From assembly GCA_003220975.1 (NCBI GenBank), contig QHTX01000128.1, positions 1-27,685 of the forward strand: a stretch of DNA of 27,685 bases. The letters run 5' to 3'. Positions 16,611 through 25,121 of this stretch are shown here, piece after piece. The first letter of the stretch is position 1, and each line of letters opens with the position of its first letter. The notes below the pieces were generated by a model, which was not told where the DNA came from, made no database searches, and saw nothing but the letters and a program-made list of their open reading frames with translations. The DNA is from Gemmatimonadota bacterium. Lineage in GTDB: Bacteria > Gemmatimonadota > Gemmatimonadetes > Gemmatimonadales > GWC2-71-9. The translations under genes were made by a program, and so were the position numbers.

Positions 16611-18386
16611 TTACGGAAGCCCCTGCCGGCGTCGCCACGCCCACTCGGCGGTGAGCGCCACGACCGCCAGCACGAACAGCCACCACCGGTCGCGCAGTCC
16701 CCCGCTCACCACGCGGACGGCGGGAAGCCCGGCCTGCGGAGCGAGCGCGGGCCCCGCCGGCCGCCACTCGTCCGAGTACATCTCCACCGCCACGAGCCCC
16801 CGTTCGCCCCCGCCGGCGGACGGGGGGGCGGCGGCCGCATAGCGGTACACACCGGGAGCGAGCCTGAGCTCCGCCCGGCCCCCGGCGTCGAACCGCAGCG
16901 TGTCGCGCCGCTCGCGCCCACCTTCCCACAGGCTGAGCGCCGCGTCCTGCGGGGCTCCGGCACCAGTCCAGCGCCACACCAGCGGCAGCCCGTTGGGCAC
17001 CTCGTACGTCACCGGAACGAACCGCTCCCTGCTCCCTGCTCCCTCTGCCAGCAGCCAGTCGACCAGCCCCGCCATCAGCGCCCGATACGCCTCGGCGCTC
17101 GCGCCGCCGCGGAACGCCCAGCGGTACAGCCCCGCCCCCGCGACGACCGCGCGGCGCCTGCCGTCGCGCTCCGACAGCACGACCAGTGGACGCGGGGCGC
17201 CGCGCCGGCCCAGCCGCGCCGTGAGCACGACGACGGCCGCGCTGTCGGGCGCGAGCTCCACCAGCCCCGTCACGGGCGGGAGCGAGTCCCATGCGGCGCC
17301 CGCCAGTGCGGCGGCGAGCGGCGAGGGTCCTGGAGGCTGGACGTACCAGTCGCCCCCCCCTTCTTGGCGCCGCGCCGCCGGCCAGAGCAGCACCGCGCCT
17401 TTGTGGGGGGGGACGAAGCGCGCGAGCGTCGCCGGCTCGCCCGCCTCAATCACGAGCCGCGCGGCGGCCACGGCCCGCGCCACCTCGGGTGCGGCCACGG
17501 CGGCGAGGGTCGCGCCGTCGCGCCAGGGCGTGGAACCACCCGGCTCCGCCGCCACGAACGCGCGGAGCGGCACGCGGGCCACATCCGTGAGCGTGCGCGC
17601 GAGGAATCGCGTCTCCCAATCGGGCGGAGCCGCGAGCAGCACGACCGACGGCTGGGGACTCACGTCGAGCACGAACGTGCGGGCGTCGTCGCGGGGCTCG
17701 GAGTCGGAGGCGCCCTCAAGACGCACTTCCAGTGCGGACGCACCAGGAGCGAAGAGGGAAGCGGGAAGAGAGATGTCCGTGGAGACGACACCGCTGTCGG
17801 GCAGCACCACTCTGTGCGACGCGATGCGGCGTCCCGAGAGGTTCACAATCAAGGTTCCTTCCCTCTTCCCTCTTCCGGCCTCTTTCGGCCCCGCCGTCCC
17901 GTAGCTCACCGAGAGCCGGATCGTGTCCCCCGCGCTGACGTGGCGCGGACCATCGACCGAAGCGACGAAGGCGTCGAAGAACGGCCCGCGCGGCACCACG
18001 ACGATGCGCGGGCCGCGCGCCAGGTCGGGCGGCAGGTCCGCGGCGTCCGTGATCGCGCCATCGGTGACGACGACGACGGGACCGCCGCGCGCCGCCGCGG
18101 CCGCGAGCGCAGGGCCGAGCCGGCTCGCGCCGTCCGCCGGCGGCAAGGTGTCGAACGCCGTCACGCGGGCGCCGAAGCGCCAGATGACCCCGCCGTGCGC
18201 CAGCGCCCGGGCCGTGTCGAGCGCGGCGCGCCAGCCTCCTCCCTGTCCGGCCATCGAGAGCGACGCGTCGAGCAGCACCAGGGGCGTCGCGACGCCTGAC
18301 TCGACGCGCGATACCGCCGGGTTCCACAGGAGCAGGACGAGCGTGCCGAGCGCGGTCGCCCGGAGCAGCGTGAGGCCGAGGCTCAC
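16611..18386 (-). CDS. vWA-like membrane protein of unknown function
   Basis: A 591-residue protein. The GTG at 18386 overlaps the stop of the upstream hisA-tail copy as GTGA and gives VSLGLTLLRATALGTLVLLLW, a membrane anchor. A von Willebrand A-like domain follows, with the MIDAS-type DASLSM near residue 39 and VVVVTDGAITD near 105. The middle is probably beta-sandwich. A second hydrophobic segment near the end (RWWLFVLAVVALTAEWAW) is followed by RRRQG. This layout resembles aerotolerance BatA-type or glutamine-amidotransferase-like membrane proteins, but I cannot assign a role. Peptides EGAGSRERF and AGRGKREG are encoded by 7-bp repeats and look like insertions. A longer upstream reading frame exists but reads antisense-like low-complexity Arg sequence. 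Confidence 0.78.
   Translation of the reverse strand: MSLGLTLLRATALGTLVLLLWNPAVSRVESGVATPLVLLDASLSMAGQGGGWRAALDTARALAHGGVIWRFGARVTAFDTLPPADGASRLGPALAAAAARGGPVVVVTDGAITDAADLPPDLARGPRIVVVPRGPFFDAFVASVDGPRHVSAGDTIRLSVSYGTAGPKEAGRGKREGTLIVNLSGRRIASHRVVLPDSGVVSTDISLPASLFAPGASALEVRLEGASDSEPRDDARTFVLDVSPQPSVVLLAAPPDWETRFLARTLTDVARVPLRAFVAAEPGGSTPWRDGATLAAVAAPEVARAVAAARLVIEAGEPATLARFVPPHKGAVLLWPAARRQEGGGDWYVQPPGPSPLAAALAGAAWDSLPPVTGLVELAPDSAAVVVLTARLGRRGAPRPLVVLSERDGRRRAVVAGAGLYRWAFRGGASAEAYRALMAGLVDWLLAEGAGSRERFVPVTYEVPNGLPLVWRWTGAGAPQDAALSLWEGGRERRDTLRFDAGGRAELRLAPGVYRYAAAAPPSAGGGERGLVAVEMYSDEWRPAGPALAPQAGLPAVRVVSGGLRDRWWLFVLAVVALTAEWAWRRRQGLP
17023..17043 (-). repeat. Period-7 array in the vWA gene
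   Basis: Three units on the plus strand: CGCTCCC, TGCTCCC, TGCTCCC. Read in the gene sense as EGAGSRER. Same unit as in comEC and mazG. Confidence 0.85.
17751..17879. repeat. Inverted pair of period-7 arrays in the vWA gene
   Basis: Left arm 17751-17771: GAAGAGG, GAAGCGG, GAAGAGA. Right arm 17859-17879: TTCCCTC, TTCCCTC, TTCCGGC. GAAGAGGGAAG on the left can pair with CTTCCCTCTTC on the right. Both arms are translated (right arm as AGRGKREG) without breaking the frame. Confidence 0.75.
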
Positions 18387-18730
18387 GCCGCGCCGCACGC
18401 CAGGGCCTCGGCCAGCGTGAACCGTCCCTCGTACAGCGCGCGCCCCACGATGGCGCCCGCGAGGCCCGCGCCGCGCACGCGCCGCAGATCGTCGAGCGAG
18501 GCCACACCCCCCGAAGCGATCACGTCGAGCCCGAGCGCGGCGAGGCGGAGCAGCGTGAGGCCGAGGCTCACGCCGCGCCGCACGCCAGGGCCTCGGCCAG
18601 CGTGAACCGTCCCTCGTACAGCGCGCGCCCCACGATGGCGCCCGCGAGGCCCGCGCCGCGCACGCGCCGCAGATCGTCGAGCGAGGCCACACCCCCCGAA
18701 GCGATCACGTCGAGCCCGAGCGCGGCGAGG
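18361..18730. repeat. Perfect 185-bp tandem duplication over the hisA/vWA gene junction
   Basis: 18361-18545 and 18546-18730 are identical base for base and directly adjacent. Each copy holds the last ~53 codons of hisA and the first nine codons of the vWA gene. The copy next to the complete hisA supplies its real 3' end; the other supplies the real start of the vWA gene. Complete identity means a recent event or an assembly error. Confidence 0.93.
18383..18571 (-). pseudogene. Fusion mini-ORF: vWA gene start joined to a duplicated HisA tail
   Basis: Created by the 185-bp duplication. It starts at the vestigial GTG (18571), which overlaps the true hisA stop as GTGA. It encodes VSLGLTLLR joined in frame to the last 53 residues of HisA (from LAALGLDVIASGG to LACGAA), 62 residues in all. 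Its stop overlaps the true GTG start of the vWA gene in the same GTGA arrangement. It probably has no enzymatic function, since it lacks both catalytic aspartates. It may keep ribosomes passing from hisA to the vWA gene. Confidence 0.75.
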
Positions 18731-19281
18731 GCGCGGGCACCGTCCACGTCGGGGCCGGCGAGCATGCCGTCGCGCGTCACATCGGTGTAGATCACGGTGC
18801 GGGCGCCCTGCGCGTGGACACGCCGGGCCAGCTCGAGCGCCGTGAGATCGAACACCTCGGTCCAGCCGCGCACCGCCACGCGGCCGTCCCGGGCGTCGAT
18901 CCCCACGGCGAGCCGATCCGCCCCGTGGCGCGCGAGCAGCCGCTCGACGAGCGCGGGCTCCGTGGCCGCTTTGGTGCCGATCACGACGCGCGTCGCCCCC
19001 CAGGCGAGCATCTCGTCGATCGCTTCCTCGGTGCGGAGCCCGCCGCCCACCTGGGTGTGCACGCCGGCGTCGGCGAGAAACCGCCGCGCCAGCTCCCGGT
19101 TCTCACCCCGGCCGAAGGCGCGATCGAGATCGACGAAGTGCACCCAGCGGGCGCCCGCGCGCGCGAACTGCCGCGCCACGGCGACGGGGTCGTCGGCATA
19201 CGCGGTGGCGCGGCGCGCGTCGCCCTGGCGCAAACGCACCACGCGCCCGCCCTGGACATCAACGGCGGGATAGAGCTCCAC
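18568..19281 (-). CDS. hisA: ProFAR isomerase HisA
   Basis: 1-(5-phosphoribosyl)-5-[(5-phosphoribosylamino)methylideneamino]imidazole-4-carboxamide isomerase, fourth step of histidine synthesis; a (beta/alpha)8 barrel. 237 residues. Catalytic bases D8 (PAVDVQGGRVVRL) and D129 (VGIDARDG) are present, as are the phosphate-binding VGGGLRT (78-84) and ASGGVAS, and YTDVTRDGML (165-174). HisF is excluded by the D8/VQGG context. The GTG start at 19281 lies 23 bp inside the peptidase gene, so the two are coupled. No other his gene is nearby. Its 3' end lies in the tandem duplication but is complete. Confidence 0.95.
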   Translation of the reverse strand: MELYPAVDVQGGRVVRLRQGDARRATAYADDPVAVARQFARAGARWVHFVDLDRAFGRGENRELARRFLADAGVHTQVGGGLRTEEAIDEMLAWGATRVVIGTKAATEPALVERLLARHGADRLAVGIDARDGRVAVRGWTEVFDLTALELARRVHAQGARTVIYTDVTRDGMLAGPDVDGARALAALGLDVIASGGVASLDDLRRVRGAGLAGAIVGRALYEGRFTLAEALACGAA

Positions 19282-20515
19282 GGATGTGGAGGAAGCTAAT
19301 CGCGCGCGGCGGCGACGGCCGGAGTCGGCGGGTCGCGGTCTCGAGCGCCTTCGGGATCGGCGTCCCCGCGCCCATGTCCTTGCGTTGCGGGTTCGTGGGC
19401 CGGCCGTTGACCAGGAATTCGTAGTGCAGGTGGGGCCCGGTCGAGAGCCCCGTCGACCCGACGTAGCCGATCGTCTCCCCCTGGTCCACGCGCTCGCCCG
19501 GCTGCAGGCCCCGCGCGAACGCGGACAGGTGGCCGTAGCGCGTGCGGATACCGTTGGCGTGGCGCAGCTCGATCAGGTTGCCGTAGCCGTCATCCTCGCG
19601 CCCGACGCGCGTCACGACGCCGTCGGCGGTGGCGCGCACCGGGGTGCCGTACGCGGCGGAGAAGTCCACGCCCTCGTGGGCCCGCCAACTGTGGAGGATG
19701 GGGTGATACCGGGCCCCGAACCGGCTCGAGACGCGACGGAACTGGAGCGGCGCCCGCAGGAACGCGCGCCGCAGCGACCGCCCGCGCTCGTCGTAGAACC
19801 CGGTGACCGCGGCCGCGCTGTCCTCGAAGTAGAAGGCGTAGCTCGGCGTGCGCGCCACGTCCACCCGGCCCGCGAGGATGCGGCCGAAGCGCCGCTCGCC
19901 CTCGGACGATTCGAGCCGCTCGAGCAGCACCGTGAAGCGGTCGCCCGGGCGGATGTCACGGGTGAAGTCCACCTCCCAGTCGTACACGTCGGCGATCGCC
20001 CACGCGAGCTGGCGCCGCTCCACCGGCGGCAGGAACGTGTCCGCGACGGCCCTGTCGAGCGCGTCGTACAGCGACGACTCGATGACGCCGGTCACGCGGA
20101 GCCGCGTGATCGTCCAGGGGATCGTCTCCACCGCCTCCGTCCAGCCGGCGTCGATCCGCGCCAGCGTGAGGCGCCGCACCGGCGAGAGCCGCACCGTGAC
20201 GCGGTCCGCGATGCTGTCGGTCTGCAGGCGCCGGAACTGGAACACGAGCCCGGGCCGGAGGCGCCGCACCGGGAGGGCGCGCGCGGCGGCGAGGAGGCCG
20301 GCGTAATTCCGACCGGTGATGCCGGCGCGGGCCACGACGTCGGAGACCGTCTCGCGGCCGCCCAGCGTCTCGGCGAAGGCGACGTAGGCCCGGTCGACCA
20401 CGATCGCGCGCGCGGTGAGCGGCTGGCGCCACGGCCACGCTTCGCGCGTGGCCCACGCCAGGCCGCCGGCCGCGAGCGCGCCCGCGACGACGTAGTGACT
20501 GCCGCGCCAGGCCAT
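19259..20515 (-). CDS. M23-family metallopeptidase (LytM-like)
   Basis: 418 residues. A membrane anchor lies at about 8-22 (YVVAGALAAGGLAWA), then about 230 residues of LysM/OapA-like and beta-strand linker, then the M23 domain at about 258-380. The zinc ligands are H280 and D284 (HEGVDFSA) and H364 (GPHLHYEF), with H329 (RYGHLS) as the additional catalytic histidine, so it should be active. It would cleave peptidoglycan cross-links on the outer face of the inner membrane. Alternatively, as with EnvC or NlpD relatives, it might regulate an amidase, though those usually lack the zinc ligands seen here. The ATG shares one base with the ftsZ stop (TGATG), so a division or elongation role is likely. 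Confidence 0.9.
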   Translation of the reverse strand: MAWRGSHYVVAGALAAGGLAWATREAWPWRQPLTARAIVVDRAYVAFAETLGGRETVSDVVARAGITGRNYAGLLAAARALPVRRLRPGLVFQFRRLQTDSIADRVTVRLSPVRRLTLARIDAGWTEAVETIPWTITRLRVTGVIESSLYDALDRAVADTFLPPVERRQLAWAIADVYDWEVDFTRDIRPGDRFTVLLERLESSEGERRFGRILAGRVDVARTPSYAFYFEDSAAAVTGFYDERGRSLRRAFLRAPLQFRRVSSRFGARYHPILHSWRAHEGVDFSAAYGTPVRATADGVVTRVGREDDGYGNLIELRHANGIRTRYGHLSAFARGLQPGERVDQGETIGYVGSTGLSTGPHLHYEFLVNGRPTNPQRKDMGAGTPIPKALETATRRLRPSPPRAISFLHIRGALSRR

Positions 20516-21672
20516 CAGTCCATTTGCCGCCGGATGAACGTGGGGATCTCGAGCTCGTTGAGCTCGGCGGGCGGCAGCGGGGCGGCTCGCCGCGCCGGTG
20601 CTCCCCCTTCGGCCGTCCTGGCGTACCCGGGCGGCGGGACCGGCGTGGGCCGCGCCGCACGCTCGCGGAAGGGCAGCACGCCCGGCGCCGCGCGGACCGG
20701 CGTTTCCGCCGCCTGCCGGTCGAACCCCGTCGCGATGACCGTCACCCGGATCTCGCCGTGCATCGCCGGATCGTTCACGGTGCCGAAGATGATCTCGGCG
20801 TCCTCGCCCGCCGCGTCCTTCACGACGTCCGAGATCTGGGTCACTTCACCGAGCGTCAGGTCTTCGCCGCCGGTGATGTTGATCAGCACGCCCGTCGCGC
20901 CGGTGATGGAGATGTTGTCGAGCAGCGGCGACGAGATCGCCTGCTGCACCGCCTCCATCGCGCGGTTCTCGCCCCGCCCGGTGCCCGTGCCCATGATCGC
21001 CGCCCCGCCGTTCTGCATCACGGTGCGCACGTCCGCGAAGTCGACGTTCACGATGCCGGTGACGGTGATGAGGGAGGAGATGCCCTGCGTGGCGTGCAGC
21101 AGCACTTCGTCGGCCCGCTTGAGGGCGTCCTGGAACGGGATGCCCTTCCCGACCACCGCGAGCAGCCGCTCGTTGGGCACGACGACCATCGTGTCGACGT
21201 GCTTGCGCATCTCCGCGATGCCCATGTCCGCCTGGCGCATCCGCTTGCGACCCTCGAACAGGAACGGCTTGGTGACGATGCCGATCGTGAGGGCGCCGAG
21301 ATCGCGCGCCATCTGCGCGATGATGGGCGACGCGCCTGTGCCGGTGCCGCCGCCCATGCCGCAGGTGACGAATACCATGTCCGCGCCGTGCAGCGAGTGC
21401 AACACCTCGTCGCGGTTCTCCTCGATCGCCTGGCGGCCGATCTCGGGGCGCGCGCCTGCGCCCAGCCCGCGGGTCAGCTTCTTCCCGATCTGCACCTTCA
21501 CGTCGGCCTTGTTGTTGAGCAGGGCCTGCGAGTCGGTGTTGACGGAGATGAACTCGACGCCCTGCAGGCCCTCGTCGACCATGCGGTTGAGCGCGTTGCC
21601 GCCGCCACCGCCGATCCCGACGACCTTCATCCGGGCGTTCTGCGATACGGTTTCTTCGAGCTCGAAGATCAT
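20515..21672 (-). CDS. ftsZ: Cell division GTPase FtsZ
   Basis: Tubulin homologue that polymerises into the Z ring at midcell. 385 residues from the ATG at 21672. Nucleotide binding: GIGGGGGNALNRM near 19-31 and the tubulin signature GGGTGTG (107-113). NVDFADVRTVM is the synergy segment. After a Pro/Ala-rich linker, the C-terminal peptide LEIPTFIRRQMD is the usual docking site for FtsA and other partners. It is preceded by ftsA (26-bp gap with a good ribosome binding site) and followed by the M23 peptidase. The longer upstream reading frame in this phase is only the shadow of ftsA. Confidence 0.98.
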   Translation of the reverse strand: MIFELEETVSQNARMKVVGIGGGGGNALNRMVDEGLQGVEFISVNTDSQALLNNKADVKVQIGKKLTRGLGAGARPEIGRQAIEENRDEVLHSLHGADMVFVTCGMGGGTGTGASPIIAQMARDLGALTIGIVTKPFLFEGRKRMRQADMGIAEMRKHVDTMVVVPNERLLAVVGKGIPFQDALKRADEVLLHATQGISSLITVTGIVNVDFADVRTVMQNGGAAIMGTGTGRGENRAMEAVQQAISSPLLDNISITGATGVLINITGGEDLTLGEVTQISDVVKDAAGEDAEIIFGTVNDPAMHGEIRVTVIATGFDRQAAETPVRAAPGVLPFRERAARPTPVPPPGYARTAEGGAPARRAAPLPPAELNELEIPTFIRRQMD

Positions 21673-21681
21673 GGCCCCACG

Positions 21682-21688
21682 CCCCCTC
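21682..21688 (-). promoter_or_regulatory. Shine-Dalgarno sequence of ftsZ
   Basis: GAGGGGG nine bases before the ATG. It is one of the few clear ribosome binding sites in the window; most neighbours rely on stop/start overlap. It fits the high expression FtsZ needs relative to FtsA. Confidence 0.65.
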
Positions 21689-21698
21689 GGGTGATCGA

Positions 21699-22955
21699 TC
21701 AGAAGAAGTCTTGCAGCCAACGCTTCAGCGGCGCGAACAGCCGATCCACGCCGGGCGTGCGCACCAGTGACCCGCCGACCGCGGCGCCCTGCGCCAGCTT
21801 GCGCGCCGCGTACAACACCAGCCCCACCGGCACCGCGTAGCGCGGCGCCTGCACGCTGTCCACCAGCCCGGAGATCCCCTGCTCGGGGCTCCCCGCCCGG
21901 ACGGGCACGGCGAAGGCATCCCGCGCCAGTTCCACCATCCCCGGCAGATGCGCCGTCCCGCCCGTCAGCACCACCCCCGCCGGCAGCCGCCCGCCCCCAT
22001 ACCCAGCGCGCTCGAACTCGCGCTGCACCAGCTGGAAGATCTCGTCCACGCGCTGGTGGATGATGTGCGACAGCAGCTCGCGCGACGCCTGCCGCGCCCC
22101 TTGGCTCGGCGTGGACGGCAGGTTGATCATCTCCGCCGCGTCCACCAGCGGCTGGTACGCGACGCCGTGCCGCTCCTTCAGCCGCTCCGCGTCCGCCTGC
22201 GTCACGCTCAGACCCTGCACCAGGTCGTTGGTCACGTGCGCGCCGGCGAACTTGATCGACGCGAGATGGCGGATCTTCCCTTCGTGAAAGATCGCCACGC
22301 CCGTCGAGCCCCCGCCCACCTCCACCAGCGCGACGCCCAGCTCCTTTTCGTCGTCCGTCAGCACCGCGTACGAGGCGGCGAGCGGCTCGAGCACGAGATC
22401 GACCGGCCGGTAGCCCGCGCGCTGCACGCTCTTGCGCAGGTTCTGCGCGGCCGTGGCCTGGACCGTGACGAGATACATCTCCACTTCGAGCCGCGTCCCC
22501 GTCATCCCCACGGGGTCCGAGATCCCACGCTGCTGATCGACCACGTACTCCTGCGGGATGTCGTGCAGCAGCTCCTGATCCCGGCCCAGCGAGATGGCGC
22601 GGGCCACCTCGTTCACGCGCGCCACGTCCTCGGCGCTGATCTCCTCCCGCGACACCGCCACGACGCCGGGCGAGGTCCGCGCCGATACGTGCTCGCCCGC
22701 GATGCCGCACGTCACGCCGCTCACCCGCCCGCCCGCCATCCGCTCGGCGTCGCGCAGCGCCGCGGCGATGGACCGGGTCGTCTCCTCGATGTCCCGAACC
22801 ATGCCGCGCCGCACGCCCGCGTTCTTCGCGAGCCCCACCCCCAACACCTTGGCGAGCGGCACGCGCGGCACGTCGCCGACGACCTCGGCGATCACCGCGC
22901 ACGTCTTGGTGCTGCCGAGGTCGAGCCCGGCAACGAGCTGGCGGTCCCGGCTCAC
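21699..22955 (-). CDS. ftsA: Cell division protein FtsA
   Basis: Actin-like protein that tethers FtsZ to the membrane and recruits later divisome proteins. 418 residues from the GTG at 22955. The phosphate 1 loop is VAGLDLGSTKTCAVIAEV at the N-terminus. Phosphate 2 and adenosine motifs are VALVEVGGGSTGVAIF and VVLTGGTAHLPGM. The C-terminal amphipathic membrane helix FAPLKRWLQDFF is intact. The start overlaps the ftsQ stop as GTGA. An upstream extension is only the frame-shifted ftsQ region. Confidence 0.97.
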   Translation of the reverse strand: MSRDRQLVAGLDLGSTKTCAVIAEVVGDVPRVPLAKVLGVGLAKNAGVRRGMVRDIEETTRSIAAALRDAERMAGGRVSGVTCGIAGEHVSARTSPGVVAVSREEISAEDVARVNEVARAISLGRDQELLHDIPQEYVVDQQRGISDPVGMTGTRLEVEMYLVTVQATAAQNLRKSVQRAGYRPVDLVLEPLAASYAVLTDDEKELGVALVEVGGGSTGVAIFHEGKIRHLASIKFAGAHVTNDLVQGLSVTQADAERLKERHGVAYQPLVDAAEMINLPSTPSQGARQASRELLSHIIHQRVDEIFQLVQREFERAGYGGGRLPAGVVLTGGTAHLPGMVELARDAFAVPVRAGSPEQGISGLVDSVQAPRYAVPVGLVLYAARKLAQGAAVGGSLVRTPGVDRLFAPLKRWLQDFF

Positions 22956-23668
22956 GCCCCGGCGCTCGGCTTGCGGCGAACCACCACCTGGCCCGCGAAC
23001 CGCGCGTCGAGCTCGCGGTAGGGACGCCCCTTCGCGGCCAGATCCTGCGCAACCTGCACCACGCCTCGAATGACCTCCGGCCCGGCGTCGCGCCCGAGCA
23101 GCACGCGTCGGGCTCCGATTTCCACGAGCACGTCGCCGCGCGCGTATCCGCGCGCGCCGCTGATGGCCTGAAACAGCGCCGCATCCACCGACCGGATCAG
23201 CGCCAGCACCCCCACCACCCCGGAGTCCGCCGTCGTCGCGATCGGCAGATCGAGCCCTCCCCCTCCGGCCGCCCGCGCCGGGTCGAACGGCAGCGGCCGG
23301 CCGGCGGCGTCCACGACCACGAGCCCCCGACCCGCCACGAGCGCCGCGGGCTCGACCTCCTTGAGCTCCACCCGCAGCGCCGCCGGCAACCGCCGTACCA
23401 CCCGCGCGTCCGCCACCCCGGCAAGCCCGCGCACACGGTCCGCGAGCATCCGCGTGTCGGAGAACACGCTCGCCTCGTCCGGCAGTCGCAGCGCCGCGAT
23501 CACCGCGTCGGGCGACAGATTGCGCACGCCCAGGAGCTCGATCTGTCGCACCCGGAAGAACGCTACGTGCCGCAGCACGAGCGGGGTGGCGAGCCAGCCG
23601 AGGGCCAGGAGCGCGAGGCTCATCACGCCGAGCAGCGCCCGCCGCCGCCACCGCGGCCATCCGGTCAC
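22952..23668 (-). CDS. ftsQ: Cell division protein FtsQ
   Basis: Bitopic divisome protein. 238 residues: a short basic cytoplasmic tail (MTGWPRWRRR), a membrane span at about 11-30 (ALLGVMSLALLALGWLATPL), then a POTRA domain from about 38 (FRVRQIELLGVRNLSPDAVIAAL) and the FtsQ beta domain. VRRLPAALRVELKEVEPAALV is typical. GTG start at 23668 overlaps the murC stop as GTGA. It follows murC directly; murB and ddl, often found here, are absent. Confidence 0.93.
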   Translation of the reverse strand: MTGWPRWRRRALLGVMSLALLALGWLATPLVLRHVAFFRVRQIELLGVRNLSPDAVIAALRLPDEASVFSDTRMLADRVRGLAGVADARVVRRLPAALRVELKEVEPAALVAGRGLVVVDAAGRPLPFDPARAAGGGGLDLPIATTADSGVVGVLALIRSVDAALFQAISGARGYARGDVLVEIGARRVLLGRDAGPEVIRGVVQVAQDLAAKGRPYRELDARFAGQVVVRRKPSAGA

Positions 23669-25068
23669 CGCCCGTTCCCCCCTTGCTCGGCCCTCTTTCC
23701 CAGCTGCGCCAGCAAGTCCGGGCCTACGCGGGTGATGTCACCCGCCCCGAGCGTGAACACCACGTCCCCGGCCCGCACCGTCTCGGCCACGCGCGCGGTG
23801 AGCGCCGCGCGCTCCCGCACCGCCACCGTCGTCGCGCCCGCGCGCGCGGCGCCGCGCGCTACCAGGTCCGCCGTCACGCCCGGCACCGGCCGCTCGCGCG
23901 CCGCGTAGATCGGCGCCACCACTACCACGTCCGCCGCCGCGAGCGCCCGCCCCAGCGCCTCGCCGTGCAGCGCGGTGCGCGAGAACAAGTGTGGCTGGAA
24001 CACTGCCACCAGCCGGCGGCGCGGGAACGTCTGCCGCGCCGCGGCGAGCGTCGCCTGCACCTCGGTGGGGTGATGCGCGTAATCATCCACCACCGTCACC
24101 CCGCGCGCCTCGCCCACCCGCTCGAACCGCCGCCCCACGCCGCCGAATTCCGCGAGCGCCGCGACGCCGCGCTCCACGTCCGCGCCCAGCTCGTGCGCCA
24201 CGGCGAGCGCCATCGCGGCGTTGCGCACGTTGTGCAGTCCCGGCACCCGCAGCCGCAGCGTCACCGTGCGGCCGCCCGGCAGCGCGATGCCCGCCGTCGA
24301 GGCGCCGCCCTCGTCGAGCCGCGGCTCGACGATCCGCACGTCGGCATCCGCGCCCAGTCCCACGCGCCACACCGGGACCTGCACCGCCGCCGCCACACGT
24401 CCCGCGCCCGGGTCGTCCCCACCGACGATCACCCGCCGCGCACGTCCCGCGAACTCGACGAATGTCTGCTCGAGCGCCGTCACGCTGCCGCCGTAGCACT
24501 CGAGGTGGTCGGCCTCGACGTTGGTCACCACCGCCACTGTCGGCGCGAGCGACAGGAACGCGCGGTCGAATTCGTCCGCTTCCACCACGTACAGCTCCCG
24601 CCCACCCAACCGCGCATTCCCGCCCCACCGAGCGACACGGCCGCCGGCGAGTCCCGTAGGATCCCGCCCGGCGGCCGCCAGCGCCTCCGTGACCATCACC
24701 GTGGTGGTCGTCTTGCCGTGCGTCCCCGACACGGCGACCACCGTTCCGCCGGCCACGGCCTGGCCCAGGGCGTCAGCCCGCCGTACCACCGGGACCCCTA
24801 GGGCGCGGGCGCGGTCCAGCTCCGGGTGATCTCCCGGTACCGCTGCGGTCACCACGACTGCCCGGGCTCCAGCCACGTGCCCGGGGTCGTGACCCCGCCA
24901 AATCTCCACCCCCAGGGCTGCCAAATCGGCGGCTCCTGAGGGGTCACTATCACATCCGGTTATCGCTATGCCTTGCTGCCTAGCGAGGAGCGCCAGGCCG
25001 CTCATGCCCGCGCCGGCGATCCCCATGAAGTGGACCGGGCGGGGATCCACCGTTGCAAACAAGATCAT
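23665..25068 (-). CDS. murC: UDP-N-acetylmuramate--L-alanine ligase MurC
   Basis: Adds the first amino acid (L-Ala) of the peptidoglycan stem peptide, with ATP hydrolysis, in the cytoplasm. 467 residues. N-terminal UDP-binding FMGIAGAGMSGLA (14-26), ATP-binding GTHGKTT (115-121), the central EADEFDRAFLSL and NVEADHLECYG motifs, and the C-terminal DDYAHHPTEV and FQPHLFSRT are typical of MurC. It starts at the ATG at 25068 without a Shine-Dalgarno sequence; a possible promoter lies just upstream in the 53-bp gap after murG. Confidence 0.97.
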   Translation of the reverse strand: MILFATVDPRPVHFMGIAGAGMSGLALLARQQGIAITGCDSDPSGAADLAALGVEIWRGHDPGHVAGARAVVVTAAVPGDHPELDRARALGVPVVRRADALGQAVAGGTVVAVSGTHGKTTTTVMVTEALAAAGRDPTGLAGGRVARWGGNARLGGRELYVVEADEFDRAFLSLAPTVAVVTNVEADHLECYGGSVTALEQTFVEFAGRARRVIVGGDDPGAGRVAAAVQVPVWRVGLGADADVRIVEPRLDEGGASTAGIALPGGRTVTLRLRVPGLHNVRNAAMALAVAHELGADVERGVAALAEFGGVGRRFERVGEARGVTVVDDYAHHPTEVQATLAAARQTFPRRRLVAVFQPHLFSRTALHGEALGRALAAADVVVVAPIYAARERPVPGVTADLVARGAARAGATTVAVRERAALTARVAETVRAGDVVFTLGAGDITRVGPDLLAQLGKRAEQGGNGR

Positions 25069-25080
25069 TAGTGGGGGGCT

Positions 25081-25109
25081 AATATAGCGAATTTACGAAA
25101 CTTGCGAAA
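25081..25109 (-). promoter_or_regulatory. Possible internal promoter before murC
   Basis: In the minus-strand sense: TTTCGC (25109-25104), a 17-bp spacer, then TATATT (25086-25081, 5/6), with 12 bases to the murC ATG. The stretch is strikingly AT-rich for this genome. The -35 box is poor, so only the -10 is convincing. Confidence 0.4.
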
Positions 25110-25121
25110 GAGAGCACGACC

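Noticed and set aside
18387..18692. Upstream extension of the vWA gene to an ATG at 18692
   Set aside because: The extra sequence is an alternative-frame reading of the duplicated HisA tail; the GTG at 18386 with GTGA overlap explains the start.
18361..18730. Insertion sequence or attachment site
   Set aside because: The repeat is a plain direct tandem copy of local gene sequence, with no transposase, terminal inverted repeats or foreign cargo.
19286..21694. An open frame of about 800 codons on the plus strand opposite the M23 peptidase and ftsZ
   Set aside because: It is antisense to two clearly conserved genes, is rich in Arg, Pro and Ala, and has no recognisable motif; such frames are common in very GC-rich DNA.
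22956..23660. A 235-codon N-terminal extension of FtsA
   Set aside because: It is the shifted reading of ftsQ; FtsA family members start just before VAGLDLGSTKT and the GTGA overlap gives a natural start.
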